From contig SHVL01000025.1 of assembly GCA_009694305.1 (NCBI GenBank), positions 1 to 36,987 of the forward strand: a stretch of 36,987 bases of DNA. The letters run 5' to 3'. This stretch comes from Thermoleophilia bacterium (lineage in GTDB: Bacteria; Actinomycetota; Thermoleophilia; Gaiellales; Gaiellaceae). Shown piece by piece: positions 16,377 through 24,316 of the stretch. The notes below the pieces were generated by a model. It was not told the origin of the DNA and did no database searches. It saw only the letters and a program-made list of their open reading frames with translations. Both the position numbers and the translations under genes were made by a program. Numbering within the stretch: position 1 is the stretch's first letter; each line of letters opens with the position of its first letter.

Positions 16377-16436
16377 GCCGGCAAGCACGCCGGCAAGCAC
16401 GCCGGCAAGCACGCCCGTCAATACGCCGGCAAGCAC
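16377..16436. repeat. 12-bp tandem repeat, five units
   Basis: Unit GCCGGCAAGCAC occurs perfectly at 16377, 16389, 16401 and 16425, with one degenerate unit (GCCCGTCAATAC) at 16413. It lies in the 248 bases between the DUF6504 stop and the end of the cupin gene, which otherwise holds nothing recognisable. A forward frame starting with ATG at 16317, overlapping the DUF6504 stop, would translate it as AGKH repeats, and the reverse as VLAG repeats; neither is a convincing protein. Confidence 0.85.
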
Positions 16437-16568
16437 ACCGGTGTCCTGACAGAAGCAGAAGGCCAGCGTCCCGGTCGCGCGCTTCGCCCCCGACGTGGCG
16501 AGCATCCGGGGTGGCTTCACGTCGAGATGAGCGAGGGTGGCCAGCTTGGCAGGCCTGCCCCGCCGCAC

Positions 16569-17420
16569 CTACATGAGCTTCATGTCATAGCGAGAGGCGA
16601 TCTCTGCCATCGTCGCCGGATCGTGCAGGCCGTTGGCGGCGGCGGCGCATTCGCGGAAGAAGCGCTCGAAGCCACCGGGTGCATGCACGTCGAGCAACCG
16701 TGCCTGCGTGTCGGTCGCGTTGGAGAGCCCGTACACGATGCCGGGAGGAACGACGGCACCGTCACCGGCCTCGAGCACGTGGTGTCCGTCGCCGCTGCGG
16801 ACGGCGACCTGACCCTCGAGCACGTACAGGACATGGCAGGTGTCGGCATGGACGCGTGCCGGGAGGCCAGGAGAGGACGGCGGCATCGTGAGCTCGATCA
16901 GCCCGATTGCGCCGAGCGTCTCGTCGGCATCCAGGAGGAAGCCGACCTCGAGGCCCTCCACACAAACCGCGTCCGTCCGGGCGGTACGCACGATCACCGC
17001 TGCCGGATCGAGGCTTCCACTCTCTGGTGCCGGGTACTGGTCGTACCGTTCAGCGAGCACGATCTGGTCGGTTTCACCCAGGCCCTGGCTCTCCCTGAGA
17101 TAGCGGTCGAAGCTCACTCCAGGGGCATGGATGTTGAGGAAAAGAACCTCGTCGGGGCCGTCATTGCGAAATGTGTGGACGACGTTTGGCGGGATGAACA
17201 CCGTCGTTCCGGGGCCGACTGTCCGGTCGCCGTCGGCAAGAGAGAGCGTGAGCGCACCGCGGATGACGTAGAAGCAGTCGGTATGCAGCCGGTGCACGTG
17301 CGGGTTGGGACCCTGTTTGCCGGCGGCGTAGAGCCATTCGAAGAGAACCATGTGCTCGAGCGCAGCCCGGACGCTCGCCTTTTGCCCGGGCCTGTCGATG
17401 ATGACGATCGATTCGAGCAC
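16569..17420 (-). CDS. Double-cupin domain protein
   Basis: A 283-residue protein with two cupin barrels. The first has PHVHRLHTDCFYVIRGALTL and VFIPPNVVHTFRN, giving a HxH...E-like metal site; the second has ARVHADTCHVLYVLEGQVAV and AVVPPGIVYGLSN, where the last histidine is replaced by tyrosine, so only the first barrel is likely to bind metal normally. No specific enzyme can be assigned. GTG at 17418-17420 is six bases after TAGACT on the minus strand. It lies antisense between DUF6504 and dnaE2, with only 11 bases between its start and that of dnaE2. Confidence 0.85.
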   Translation of the reverse strand: MLESIVIIDRPGQKASVRAALEHMVLFEWLYAAGKQGPNPHVHRLHTDCFYVIRGALTLSLADGDRTVGPGTTVFIPPNVVHTFRNDGPDEVLFLNIHAPGVSFDRYLRESQGLGETDQIVLAERYDQYPAPESGSLDPAAVIVRTARTDAVCVEGLEVGFLLDADETLGAIGLIELTMPPSSPGLPARVHADTCHVLYVLEGQVAVRSGDGHHVLEAGDGAVVPPGIVYGLSNATDTQARLLDVHAPGGFERFFRECAAAANGLHDPATMAEIASRYDMKLM

Positions 17421-17426
17421 GGGGAA

Positions 17427-17432
17427 AGTCTA
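17427..17432 (-). promoter_or_regulatory. -10 box of the cupin gene, overlapping the dnaE2 start
   Basis: TAGACT on the minus strand ends six bases before the cupin GTG. Its last plus-strand base is the A of the dnaE2 ATG (17432), so polymerase at this promoter would cover the dnaE2 initiation region. Confidence 0.45.
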
Positions 17433-20400
17433 TGACGTACGTCGAGTTGCACTGCCACTCGTCGTACTCGTTCCTCGACGGTGCGTCGCTGCCGGAGGAG
17501 CTTGCAGCGCGTGCCGCCGAACTCGGCTATCCGGCACTCGCGCTCACCGATCACGACGGCGTCTACGGCTCGCTCGAGTTCGCCCACGCGGCGAAATCTC
17601 TTGGCGTGCGACCGATAACCGGCGCGGAGGTGACGGTCGGTAGCGCCTCCTCGCCGGACACGGCCGGGTGCGGAGGTGCCGGCTTTGCCGGGGCCGGAGC
17701 GGGAATCGACTCGCATGTGACGTTGCTCGTCGAGTCGAGCCGTGGCTACGCAAATCTCTGCCGTATTCTCACCGAGGCGCACGCGGATACCCGTAGCGTC
17801 GGCCGTGAGCAGCACGAACTGCTCGCACCTTCCGTGGGCCAGGCATTCATCGAGGAGCACGCTGACGGCCTCGTCTGCCTCTCCGGCTGTGCCCGTAACG
17901 GCCTCGGCGTTCGTGACCCGGACGCCACCGCCCGTCTCATGCGTGCGTTTGGCCGCAGGAACTTCCTCGTCGAGCTGCAGCGTCCCTACGAGCGTGGTGA
18001 CGTCCGCCGCAACGCCGCCCTCCGCGACCTCGCCGAGCATCTCGGTGCCGACACCGTCGCCACCGGCAACGTGCACTCGCACGCTCCACGGCGCACGCTC
18101 CTTCAGGACACGCTCGTCGCCATCCGCGGCCGCACGTCACTCGACGGCTGTGAGCGGGAACGACGCGGTAATCGTGAGAGCGTCCTGCGTGCCCCAAACG
18201 AAGCTGCCGGGCGCTTCGCGGATATCGACCCCGCTGCCGCTGCCCGCACCGTCGAGATCGCAGAGCGCCTGCAGTTCGACATCACCCTGGAGCTCGGCTA
18301 CCGCTATCCGGACTTCTCCGGCGGTAGCGAACCGGCGATCCGCCAGCTTGCTGCAATCTGCAACGACGCGTTCGCAGACCGCTACCCGCCGAGCGACCAG
18401 AAGCTGCTCCGACGAGCGCGCATCCGCCTGGAGAAGGAGATCTCACTCATCGACGAGCTCGGGCTCGCCGGGTTCTTCCTGCTCCACTGGGAGGTGCTCG
18501 AGATCGCCAGAGACTGTGCCTTCCGGATACGGGGGCGCAACTCCCCTCGCCGGTTCCTGCCACCCGGGCGTGGGCGCGGCAGTTCCGTCGGTTCGATCGT
18601 CTGTTACCTCACCGGCCTCTCGCACGTTGACCCTGTCGCGAACGATCTCTCGCTCGGCCGCTTCCTCAACCGGGAGCTGGCCTCCGTCCCGGACATCGAT
18701 CTCGACTTCCCGCGTGATATCCGCGAGAAGCTGATCGTCGCAGTCACGGAGCGGTATGGCAACGATCACGCTGCGCTCGTCGCCAGCTTCTCCACCTACC
18801 GTTCGCGTGGCGCTATTCGCGATGTCGGGAAGGCGCTCGGGCTGCCACAGGCGGAGCTCGAACGACTCGCCCGGCTGACCGACGGCCGGGACGCCACCGG
18901 TATCGCCGAAGAGGTTGCGGGCCTGCCGGATGCAGAGCAAAAGCTGGTCTCGAAACGGTGGCGGGCGTTCGGGTTCCTCACGACCGAGATCGCCGGCCTG
19001 CCACGGCACATCTCCCAGCATCCGGGCGGCATGGTGATCTCGACGCGGCCCCTGATCGACCTCGTCCCGATACAGCCCGCCGCGATGGCGGGGCGACAGC
19101 TCTGCCAGTGGGACAAGGACTCCTGCGCCGATGCAGGGTTCCTCAAGATCGACCTGCTCGGGCTGGGGATGCTCTCCGCCGTCGAGGAGTGCGTCGAGAG
19201 CATCGCCGAGGCCTACGGCTCACCGATCGACCTCTCACGCATCCCGCTCGACGACCGCGAAGTGTTTGCCGAAATCCAGCGGGCGGACACGGTCGGAACC
19301 TTTCAGATCGAGAGTCGGGCCCAGATGCAGAGCCTGCTGCGCACGAAGCCGGAGACGATCGACGATCTCACCGTGCAGGTCGCGCTCGTGCGGCCGGGCC
19401 CGATCCAGGGCAAGGCAGTCCATCCCTATATCGAGAACCGGCGACGGCTGCGCGAGAATCCGGCGTTCGTCTACCCGGTAGACCACGAGGCGTTGCGGGA
19501 GCCGCTCCGTTCGACGCTCGGCGTCATCGTCTTCCAGGATCAGGTGCTCGACGTGGCAATGGCGCTCGCAGGCTTCACGGTGGGAGAAGCGGAGGGTCTG
19601 CGTCGCGCGATGAGCCGCAAGCGCGGCCGGGCCGCGCTCGAATCTCACCGGGTGCGGTTCGTCGAGGGTGCTGTCCGTAACGGTGTCGCCGAGGAGGCCG
19701 CAGACCGCGTCTACGACAAGCTCGTCGGCTTCTCGGGCTTCGGCTTCCCGAAGTCACACGCCGCGGCATTCGGGCTGCTCGCCTACCAGTCGCAGTGGCT
19801 ACGCCATCACTATCCGGCCGAGTTTCTCTGCTCGCTGCTGAACGCCCGGCCGATGGGCTTCTATCCGCCGGCAAGCCTCGTCCGCGACGCCCAGCGGCGA
19901 GGGATAGAGGTGCTTTCCCCCGATGTGAACCAGAGCGATGCCCGGTGCTCCCTTACCCCGGGCACCGAGCAGAGTGGCGATGCGACACAGGCCCCTCGGG
20001 CCGTGCGCATCGGCCTCTCGTACGTCGAGTCGGTCGGGGAGAACGATGCCGCGGCCGTGGTCGTGGAGCGCGATCTGAATGGCCCCTACCGGGATGTCGG
20101 CGACCTCGCACGGCGTGTGTCGCTCTCGAAGAGCGGTCTCGTGGCGCTCGTCGAGTGTGGCGCGTGCGACGGCTTCGGCTCCGAGCCTTCGAGGGCGAAG
20201 CGCCGGGACATCCTCTGGGAGCTCGGGCTGGCAACGCGTCCGGCATCTGTTCCGGGAACGAACGGCGCTGCAAAGCAGCTCACGCTCTCGCTCGGCCCGA
20301 CGGCTGCGACCCCTGCGCTTCGCGACCTGACGCGGTGGGAGCAGATGGCGGCCGACTACCGCCTCACGGGACTATCGGTCGGAACCCATCCGCTCGTGCT

Positions 20401-20776
20401 TCTGCGGCCCCACCTGCCTGGCGGCACGGTCTCGAGCTGCGAGCTGCACCGTTTGCCGCACGGATCCGCAGTGGCCTATGCGGGCCTTGCAATCGCTAGG
20501 CAGAGACCTTCCACGGCGAAAGGAATCGTCTTCATGCTGCTCGAGGACGAGCACGGCCAGGTGAATCTGATCATCCCGAAGCTCGTCTACGAGCAGTACC
20601 GGGCGATCATCCGTAACGAGCCACTGCTCCTTGCACGCGGCCGCTACGAGCGGGTGGGCGAGAACCGCAACATCCTCGTCACCTCGGCCGAGGCCCTCGG
20701 GGCGCTTGCCCGCCGTGTCGCAGATCTCGACGTTGGCGCAGCGCTCCCGCGCGCACATCACTTCGGGCGCCGGTGA
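17432..20776 (+). CDS. dnaE2: Error-prone DNA polymerase III alpha subunit DnaE2
   Basis: C-family polymerase that performs SOS translesion synthesis with ImuB. The 1114-residue product begins with a PHP domain (YVELHCHSSYSFLDGAS; His7 and His9; LALTDHDGVYG), then the palm with the catalytic pair in PDIDLDFPRDIREK (Asp421, Asp423), GRGRGSSVGSIVCYLTGLSH, fingers (YDKLVGFSGFGFPKSHAAAF) and a C-terminal OB domain (SAVAYAGLAIARQRPSTAKG). Length and the shortened C-terminus fit DnaE2 rather than replicative DnaE1. GGGGA lies nine bases upstream of the ATG. No SOS box was found directly upstream, so it probably depends on transcription from the imuB promoter. Confidence 0.94.
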   Translation: MTYVELHCHSSYSFLDGASLPEELAARAAELGYPALALTDHDGVYGSLEFAHAAKSLGVRPITGAEVTVGSASSPDTAGCGGAGFAGAGAGIDSHVTLLVESSRGYANLCRILTEAHADTRSVGREQHELLAPSVGQAFIEEHADGLVCLSGCARNGLGVRDPDATARLMRAFGRRNFLVELQRPYERGDVRRNAALRDLAEHLGADTVATGNVHSHAPRRTLLQDTLVAIRGRTSLDGCERERRGNRESVLRAPNEAAGRFADIDPAAAARTVEIAERLQFDITLELGYRYPDFSGGSEPAIRQLAAICNDAFADRYPPSDQKLLRRARIRLEKEISLIDELGLAGFFLLHWEVLEIARDCAFRIRGRNSPRRFLPPGRGRGSSVGSIVCYLTGLSHVDPVANDLSLGRFLNRELASVPDIDLDFPRDIREKLIVAVTERYGNDHAALVASFSTYRSRGAIRDVGKALGLPQAELERLARLTDGRDATGIAEEVAGLPDAEQKLVSKRWRAFGFLTTEIAGLPRHISQHPGGMVISTRPLIDLVPIQPAAMAGRQLCQWDKDSCADAGFLKIDLLGLGMLSAVEECVESIAEAYGSPIDLSRIPLDDREVFAEIQRADTVGTFQIESRAQMQSLLRTKPETIDDLTVQVALVRPGPIQGKAVHPYIENRRRLRENPAFVYPVDHEALREPLRSTLGVIVFQDQVLDVAMALAGFTVGEAEGLRRAMSRKRGRAALESHRVRFVEGAVRNGVAEEAADRVYDKLVGFSGFGFPKSHAAAFGLLAYQSQWLRHHYPAEFLCSLLNARPMGFYPPASLVRDAQRRGIEVLSPDVNQSDARCSLTPGTEQSGDATQAPRAVRIGLSYVESVGENDAAAVVVERDLNGPYRDVGDLARRVSLSKSGLVALVECGACDGFGSEPSRAKRRDILWELGLATRPASVPGTNGAAKQLTLSLGPTAATPALRDLTRWEQMAADYRLTGLSVGTHPLVLLRPHLPGGTVSSCELHRLPHGSAVAYAGLAIARQRPSTAKGIVFMLLEDEHGQVNLIIPKLVYEQYRAIIRNEPLLLARGRYERVGENRNILVTSAEALGALARRVADLDVGAALPRAHHFGRR

Positions 20777-20786
20777 CCGGGGGCCG

Positions 20787-21572
20787 CTATCGCGCGACGA
20801 GCGTCGCCTCCGTGTACACCGCAGCGGCCTCGAATCCGAGCCGCGCATAGGCCTGGAGCGCGGCGGCGTTGTCGGCCTGGACGTTGAGAGCTATCGTTTC
20901 GGCCCCGTCGGCGAGCAGGAGCAGGCAGAGGGCCGCGCAGGTGCCTCTCGCGAGACCCTGTCCGCGGAGTTCCGGCAGGGTCGCGATGTTCCCGAGTGCC
21001 GCCACACGCCATGTGGGGGAATAGACGTGTACGCCCACCACGCAGACGAGTTGCCCGTTTTGCCGGATCCCCACATACCGCCCCGTTTCGAGCATCCGTG
21101 GCACGAACCAGGTGCCCGGGTACGCGGCAGCGTAGAACGTCTCGATCTCGTCCAGGTCGGCCGGCCCGAGGATCTCGACCGGAACGGCATACCCGGCGAG
21201 GAGGTCGCTGCGCATGAGCGCCAGTTTCAGGTGAGGCCTGGCCGCTTCTATCCTCCACCGCTCCGCGAGCGTGTCGAGTAGCGGCGCCGTCACGTGCGCG
21301 TGGAGCACGGGTGGGAGCAGGTCGCGAGCGGCCCGGAGCAGGTCGGCCATTGCACCGAGAGGTTTCTCGGCGATCGCAATCACTACCGGAACCGCCGGAG
21401 CGGTGTAGAGCAGCGCGATCTGCTCCAGTCGTCCGTCGCGCGTCCAGCCGAACCACCGGGTGTGAGGCCAGTCGAAGTCGTCGAGGTCTCCGAGCTCGTA
21501 GACGTGCGCATGCGCGTTGCGTCGAAGGAACGCGGCGATCGTGTTCCTGTCCTCGAGTTCGACGAAGGCCAT
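20787..21572 (-). CDS. GNAT family N-acetyltransferase
   Basis: A 261-residue protein with a C-terminal GNAT fold. The acetyl-CoA pyrophosphate loop is LRGQGLARGT (202-211), preceded by the beta4 strand LGNIATLPE; the conserved end is NAAALQAYARLGFEAAAVY. The N-terminal 120 residues form a second, degenerate acetyltransferase-like half, as in members that act on amino acids or peptides. Substrate unknown. Convergent with dnaE2 (10 bases between stops) and divergent from dtd. Confidence 0.85.
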   Translation of the reverse strand: MAFVELEDRNTIAAFLRRNAHAHVYELGDLDDFDWPHTRWFGWTRDGRLEQIALLYTAPAVPVVIAIAEKPLGAMADLLRAARDLLPPVLHAHVTAPLLDTLAERWRIEAARPHLKLALMRSDLLAGYAVPVEILGPADLDEIETFYAAAYPGTWFVPRMLETGRYVGIRQNGQLVCVVGVHVYSPTWRVAALGNIATLPELRGQGLARGTCAALCLLLLADGAETIALNVQADNAAALQAYARLGFEAAAVYTEATLVAR

Positions 21573-21627
21573 CTAACCGGGAGCGGAGTGCGCTGCGCGT
21601 CGGACGGGAATGGGTGAGACTGCGCCC

Positions 21628-22131
21628 ATGCGCGCCGTGATCCAGCGAGTCAGTCGGGCAGAGGTCACCGTTGACGGGGTAACGGTCGGTGCGTGTGGGG
21701 CAGGCCTGCTCGTTCTTCTGGGCATCGTGACGGATGACGGCCCGACCGAGGCTGCCAGGCTGGCGGCCAGGGTTGCGCGCCTGCGGATCTTCGAGAACGA
21801 CGACGGCAGGTTCGACCGGTCTGTCGTGGACGTGGCCGGGGAAGTTCTTGTCGTGAGCCAGTTCACACTCGCCTCCGACAGCGGGCGCCAGAAGGGCACG
21901 CGACCCGACTTCTCGAAGGCGGCGAGGCCCGAGGTAGCCGAGCCGCTCTACGCACGGTTCTGCGAGGAGCTTCGCGGTCTCGGAGTGCCTGTCTCGACGG
22001 GTGCGTTCGGGGCTCGGATGGAGGTCTCGCTCGTCAACGACGGCCCGGTGACGATCGTCCTCGATGTCGAGACGGGAAGTGCCGGGACTGCGGCGCGCTC
22101 GGCCCCTGACCCGGAGGGCACGCGGGGATGA
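21628..22131 (+). CDS. dtd: D-aminoacyl-tRNA deacylase
   Basis: DTD hydrolyses D-aminoacyl-tRNA and mischarged Gly-tRNA-Ala, protecting translation. The 167-residue product starts MRAVIQRVSRAEVTVDG and has both active-site motifs, SQFTLA (77-82) and NDGPVT (137-142, carrying the Gly-cis-Pro). ATG at 21628 is preferred over one six codons upstream because it is the family start. The C-terminal 20 residues, rich in Ser, Ala and Pro, extend beyond the core. Confidence 0.94.
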   Translation: MRAVIQRVSRAEVTVDGVTVGACGAGLLVLLGIVTDDGPTEAARLAARVARLRIFENDDGRFDRSVVDVAGEVLVVSQFTLASDSGRQKGTRPDFSKAARPEVAEPLYARFCEELRGLGVPVSTGAFGARMEVSLVNDGPVTIVLDVETGSAGTAARSAPDPEGTRG

Positions 22132-22189
22132 GACAGGGGCCGCTCCTCGTGCTGTCTGAGGCGTAGGCTGTGCTCCCTGACTCGTGTGG

Positions 22190-22198
22190 TGCTATTCT
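22190..22198 (+). promoter_or_regulatory. Extended -10 promoter of the rimP operon
   Basis: TGC-TATTCT fits the extended -10 TGnTATAAT pattern at 22190-22198; the -35 region has no good match. It would start transcription near 22205 and give a leader of about 118 bases before the rimP GTG. No other -10-like box lies between the downstream hairpin and rimP. Confidence 0.45.
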
Positions 22199-22225
22199 CT
22201 TCCTACCGCATTTCTTGGTTTGACG

Positions 22226-22251
22226 AAATGGGCGCAAGAGCGCCCATTTTT
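22226..22251 (+). terminator. Intrinsic terminator in the rimP leader (attenuator candidate)
   Basis: AAATGGGCGC (22226-22235) pairs perfectly with GCGCCCATTT (22240-22249) around an AAGA loop, followed by T residues (TTTTT at 22247-22251). It is the only hairpin with a T-run in the window. It ends 72 bases before the rimP start, downstream of the likely promoter, so it may control readthrough into the operon; it could alternatively just end the dtd transcript. Confidence 0.75.
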
Positions 22252-22280
22252 GTTGAGGGAACAGGGTTGTTGAGGGAACA
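22250..22280 (+). repeat. Direct repeat in the rimP leader
   Basis: The 14-base word TTGTTGAGGGAACA occurs at 22250-22263 and 22267-22280, a 17-base period, directly after the terminator hairpin. Confidence 0.8.
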
Positions 22281-22322
22281 CCGCTCTTGGTGGAACACGG
22301 TTTGGCGACGAGGAGAACAGCA

Positions 22323-22763
22323 GTGGCTGACATGCTCGCAACGGAACGGAAGCTCTCCCGGGATATCGTCCCGGCGGTCGAGCGCGCCGTTCCAGGGGTC
22401 GAGGTGCTGGCAGTCGAGTTGCTCTCGCCAAGCCGATTCTGCGTCTATGTCGATCACGCCGAGGGTGTCGATCACGCGCTCTGCTCGCGCGTCACCGAGA
22501 TTCTTGCCGACTACCGGGAGGCGTACACGGTCGATGTCTCGTCCCCCGGGCTCGACCGTCCCCTCCGCACCGCCGAGCACTTTCGGGCTGCAATAGGCCG
22601 TGACGTGCAGATCCGTACCGTCGGCGAGATCTCCGGCACACAACGTTTTCGTGGCCATGTCGTGGCCGCTGCGCAACAGAGCCTCCGGATCGCAGTAGGC
22701 GAGACGGAACTCGACATCCCGTACGAGGCAATCGTGCGGGGCAACCTGATCGACGAGGGATAG
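22323..22763 (+). CDS. rimP: Ribosome maturation factor RimP
   Basis: RimP assists 30S subunit maturation. The 146-residue product shows ILADYREAYTVDVSSPGLDR, containing the family signature SSPGLDRPL, and a C-terminal SH3-like domain ending IPYEAIVRGNLI. GTG at 22323 is chosen because AGGAG lies seven bases upstream; an earlier GTG at 22287 would add 12 residues without a ribosome site. First gene of the rimP to pnp superoperon; nusA follows after eight bases. Confidence 0.93.
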   Translation: MADMLATERKLSRDIVPAVERAVPGVEVLAVELLSPSRFCVYVDHAEGVDHALCSRVTEILADYREAYTVDVSSPGLDRPLRTAEHFRAAIGRDVQIRTVGEISGTQRFRGHVVAAAQQSLRIAVGETELDIPYEAIVRGNLIDEG

Positions 22764-22771
22764 GTGACGTC

Positions 22772-24316
22772 ATGACCCAGGAAATCATGGAAGGCATTCA
22801 CACGATCGAGCGCGAGAAGGGCATCGAGGCCGGCACGCTCGTGGCGGCGCTCGAGGACGCACTCCTCGCCGCGTACAAGAAGACGCCGGGTGCCTCTCGC
22901 CACGCCGAGGTCATCCTCGACGACGAGGGCGACTTCAAGGTCTTCTCGATCGAGATTCCCGCCGACCTCGAGGAGCGACTCGTCAGCGAGGCGCGCGAGG
23001 CCGCGATCGACGAGCTCGAGCGGATCGAGGAGGAAACGGGCGAGCGGCAGCACACCCTCGTCACCGACACCGACCTGGAGCTCGACTGGACGCAGGTGCC
23101 CGAGGAGCTGATGGTTCGTGCCGATGCAACACCCGACGGCTTCGGGCGCATCGCTGCCATGACCGCAAAGCAGGTCATCCAGCAGCGCATTCGCGAGGCC
23201 GAGAGGGCGATGATGTACGACGAGTACATCGACCGGCAGGGGGAGGTCGTCACCGGCATCGTGCAACAGGCCGGCGACCGCAACAACGTGCTCGTCGATC
23301 TCGGTCGGGTCGAGGCCCTGCTGCCGCGCTCGGAGCAGGTGGATGGTGAGCGGTACGAGCAGGGATCCCGGATCAAGGCGGTGATCACCGAGGTTCGGTC
23401 GGGCACGAAGGGGCCACAGGTGATTCTCTCGCGGCGTGACCCGGAGCTGATCAAGACCCTCTTCGAGCTCGAGGTGCCCGAGATCGCGGATGGCCTGGTG
23501 GAGATTCGAGGCGTCGCGCGCGAGCCGGGTTACCGGTCGAAGATCGCCGTCGAGTCGCACACGCAGGGCGTCGATCCCGTCGGTGCGTGCGTTGGCCCGC
23601 GCGGTTCGCGCGTCCGGATGGTCGTCTCCGAGTTGCGCGGCGAGAAGATTGACATCATCCCGTGGAACTCGGAGCCCGCACGGTTCGTGGCCAAGGCACT
23701 GTCACCCGCACGTGTGCGGGAGGTCTACATCGACGACGACACCCGCGAGGCGACCGTGATCGTGCCCGACGATCAGCTTGCCCTCGCGATCGGCAAGGAC
23801 GGCCTGAACGCCCGGCTCGCAGCGCGCCTCACCGGCTGGAAGGTCGACATCCAGTCCGACAGCGAGTTTGCCAAGGCCGAGGCCGAGGCTGCGTATGCGG
23901 GCGAGGATGACACGCAGGAGTTCTCCGGTCGTTGTGCGGCGATGCTGTCGAACGGGAAACGGTGCCCGAATGCCGCCCTGCCAGGCTCTCACTACTGTGG
24001 CGTGTCGGCACATCAGGCACTGCACGGAACGGCACCTCCTGCGGCACTTCCGGAGGATGACGGAGCCGGCGAGATCGACGAGAGCATGGAGGGTGAGGTG
24101 ATCGAGGCGATCGAGGAGATCGTTGCAGAGGTCGCCATGGCAGAGGTCATGCTCGACGCGGCCGTCGAGGACGCGGTGATGGCCGGGGAGATAACCGTTG
24201 CCGAGGGTGCCGCTCTAGAAGACGCGATCGACGAGGTGGCCGTCGAGGTCGCCGCAGAGGAGATCGCAGAGGCAATCATCGAGATCGCGCAGGAGGACGA
24301 GTCTGCTGAGGCATGA
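22772..24316 (+). CDS. nusA: Transcription elongation factor NusA with C-terminal zinc-knuckle and acidic tail
   Basis: NusA binds RNA polymerase and modulates pausing, termination and antitermination. Order: N-terminal polymerase-binding domain (EIMEGIHTIEREKGIEAGTL), S1 domain (GEVVTGIVQQAGDRNNVLVD), KH1 and KH2 (GACVGPRGSRVRMVVSELRG; LALAIGKDGLNARLAARLTG). The core ends near residue 370. Beyond it, Cys388, Cys398, Cys409 and His414 form a small zinc-knuckle-like motif (GKRCPN, GSHYCG), followed by about 100 residues of Glu/Ala-rich, very acidic sequence. This tail replaces the AR repeats of E. coli NusA. The ylxR gene overlaps its stop (ATGA). Confidence 0.94.
   Translation: MTQEIMEGIHTIEREKGIEAGTLVAALEDALLAAYKKTPGASRHAEVILDDEGDFKVFSIEIPADLEERLVSEAREAAIDELERIEEETGERQHTLVTDTDLELDWTQVPEELMVRADATPDGFGRIAAMTAKQVIQQRIREAERAMMYDEYIDRQGEVVTGIVQQAGDRNNVLVDLGRVEALLPRSEQVDGERYEQGSRIKAVITEVRSGTKGPQVILSRRDPELIKTLFELEVPEIADGLVEIRGVAREPGYRSKIAVESHTQGVDPVGACVGPRGSRVRMVVSELRGEKIDIIPWNSEPARFVAKALSPARVREVYIDDDTREATVIVPDDQLALAIGKDGLNARLAARLTGWKVDIQSDSEFAKAEAEAAYAGEDDTQEFSGRCAAMLSNGKRCPNAALPGSHYCGVSAHQALHGTAPPAALPEDDGAGEIDESMEGEVIEAIEEIVAEVAMAEVMLDAAVEDAVMAGEITVAEGAALEDAIDEVAVEVAAEEIAEAIIEIAQEDESAEA

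Noticed and set aside
16377-16436. 12-bp tandem repeat as iterons of a replication origin
   Set aside because: No replication initiator gene, AT-rich unwinding region or DnaA boxes are nearby.
17192-17210. GAAC-N6-GTTC inverted repeat upstream of dnaE2 as a second SOS box
   Set aside because: The spacer is six bases instead of four and it lies in the cupin coding sequence far from the dnaE2 start.
16317-17435. Long forward frame (372 codons) beginning at the DUF6504 stop and running through the AGKH repeat
   Set aside because: Most of it is antisense to the clear double-cupin gene and has no protein features; only its overlapping start and the repeat are curious.
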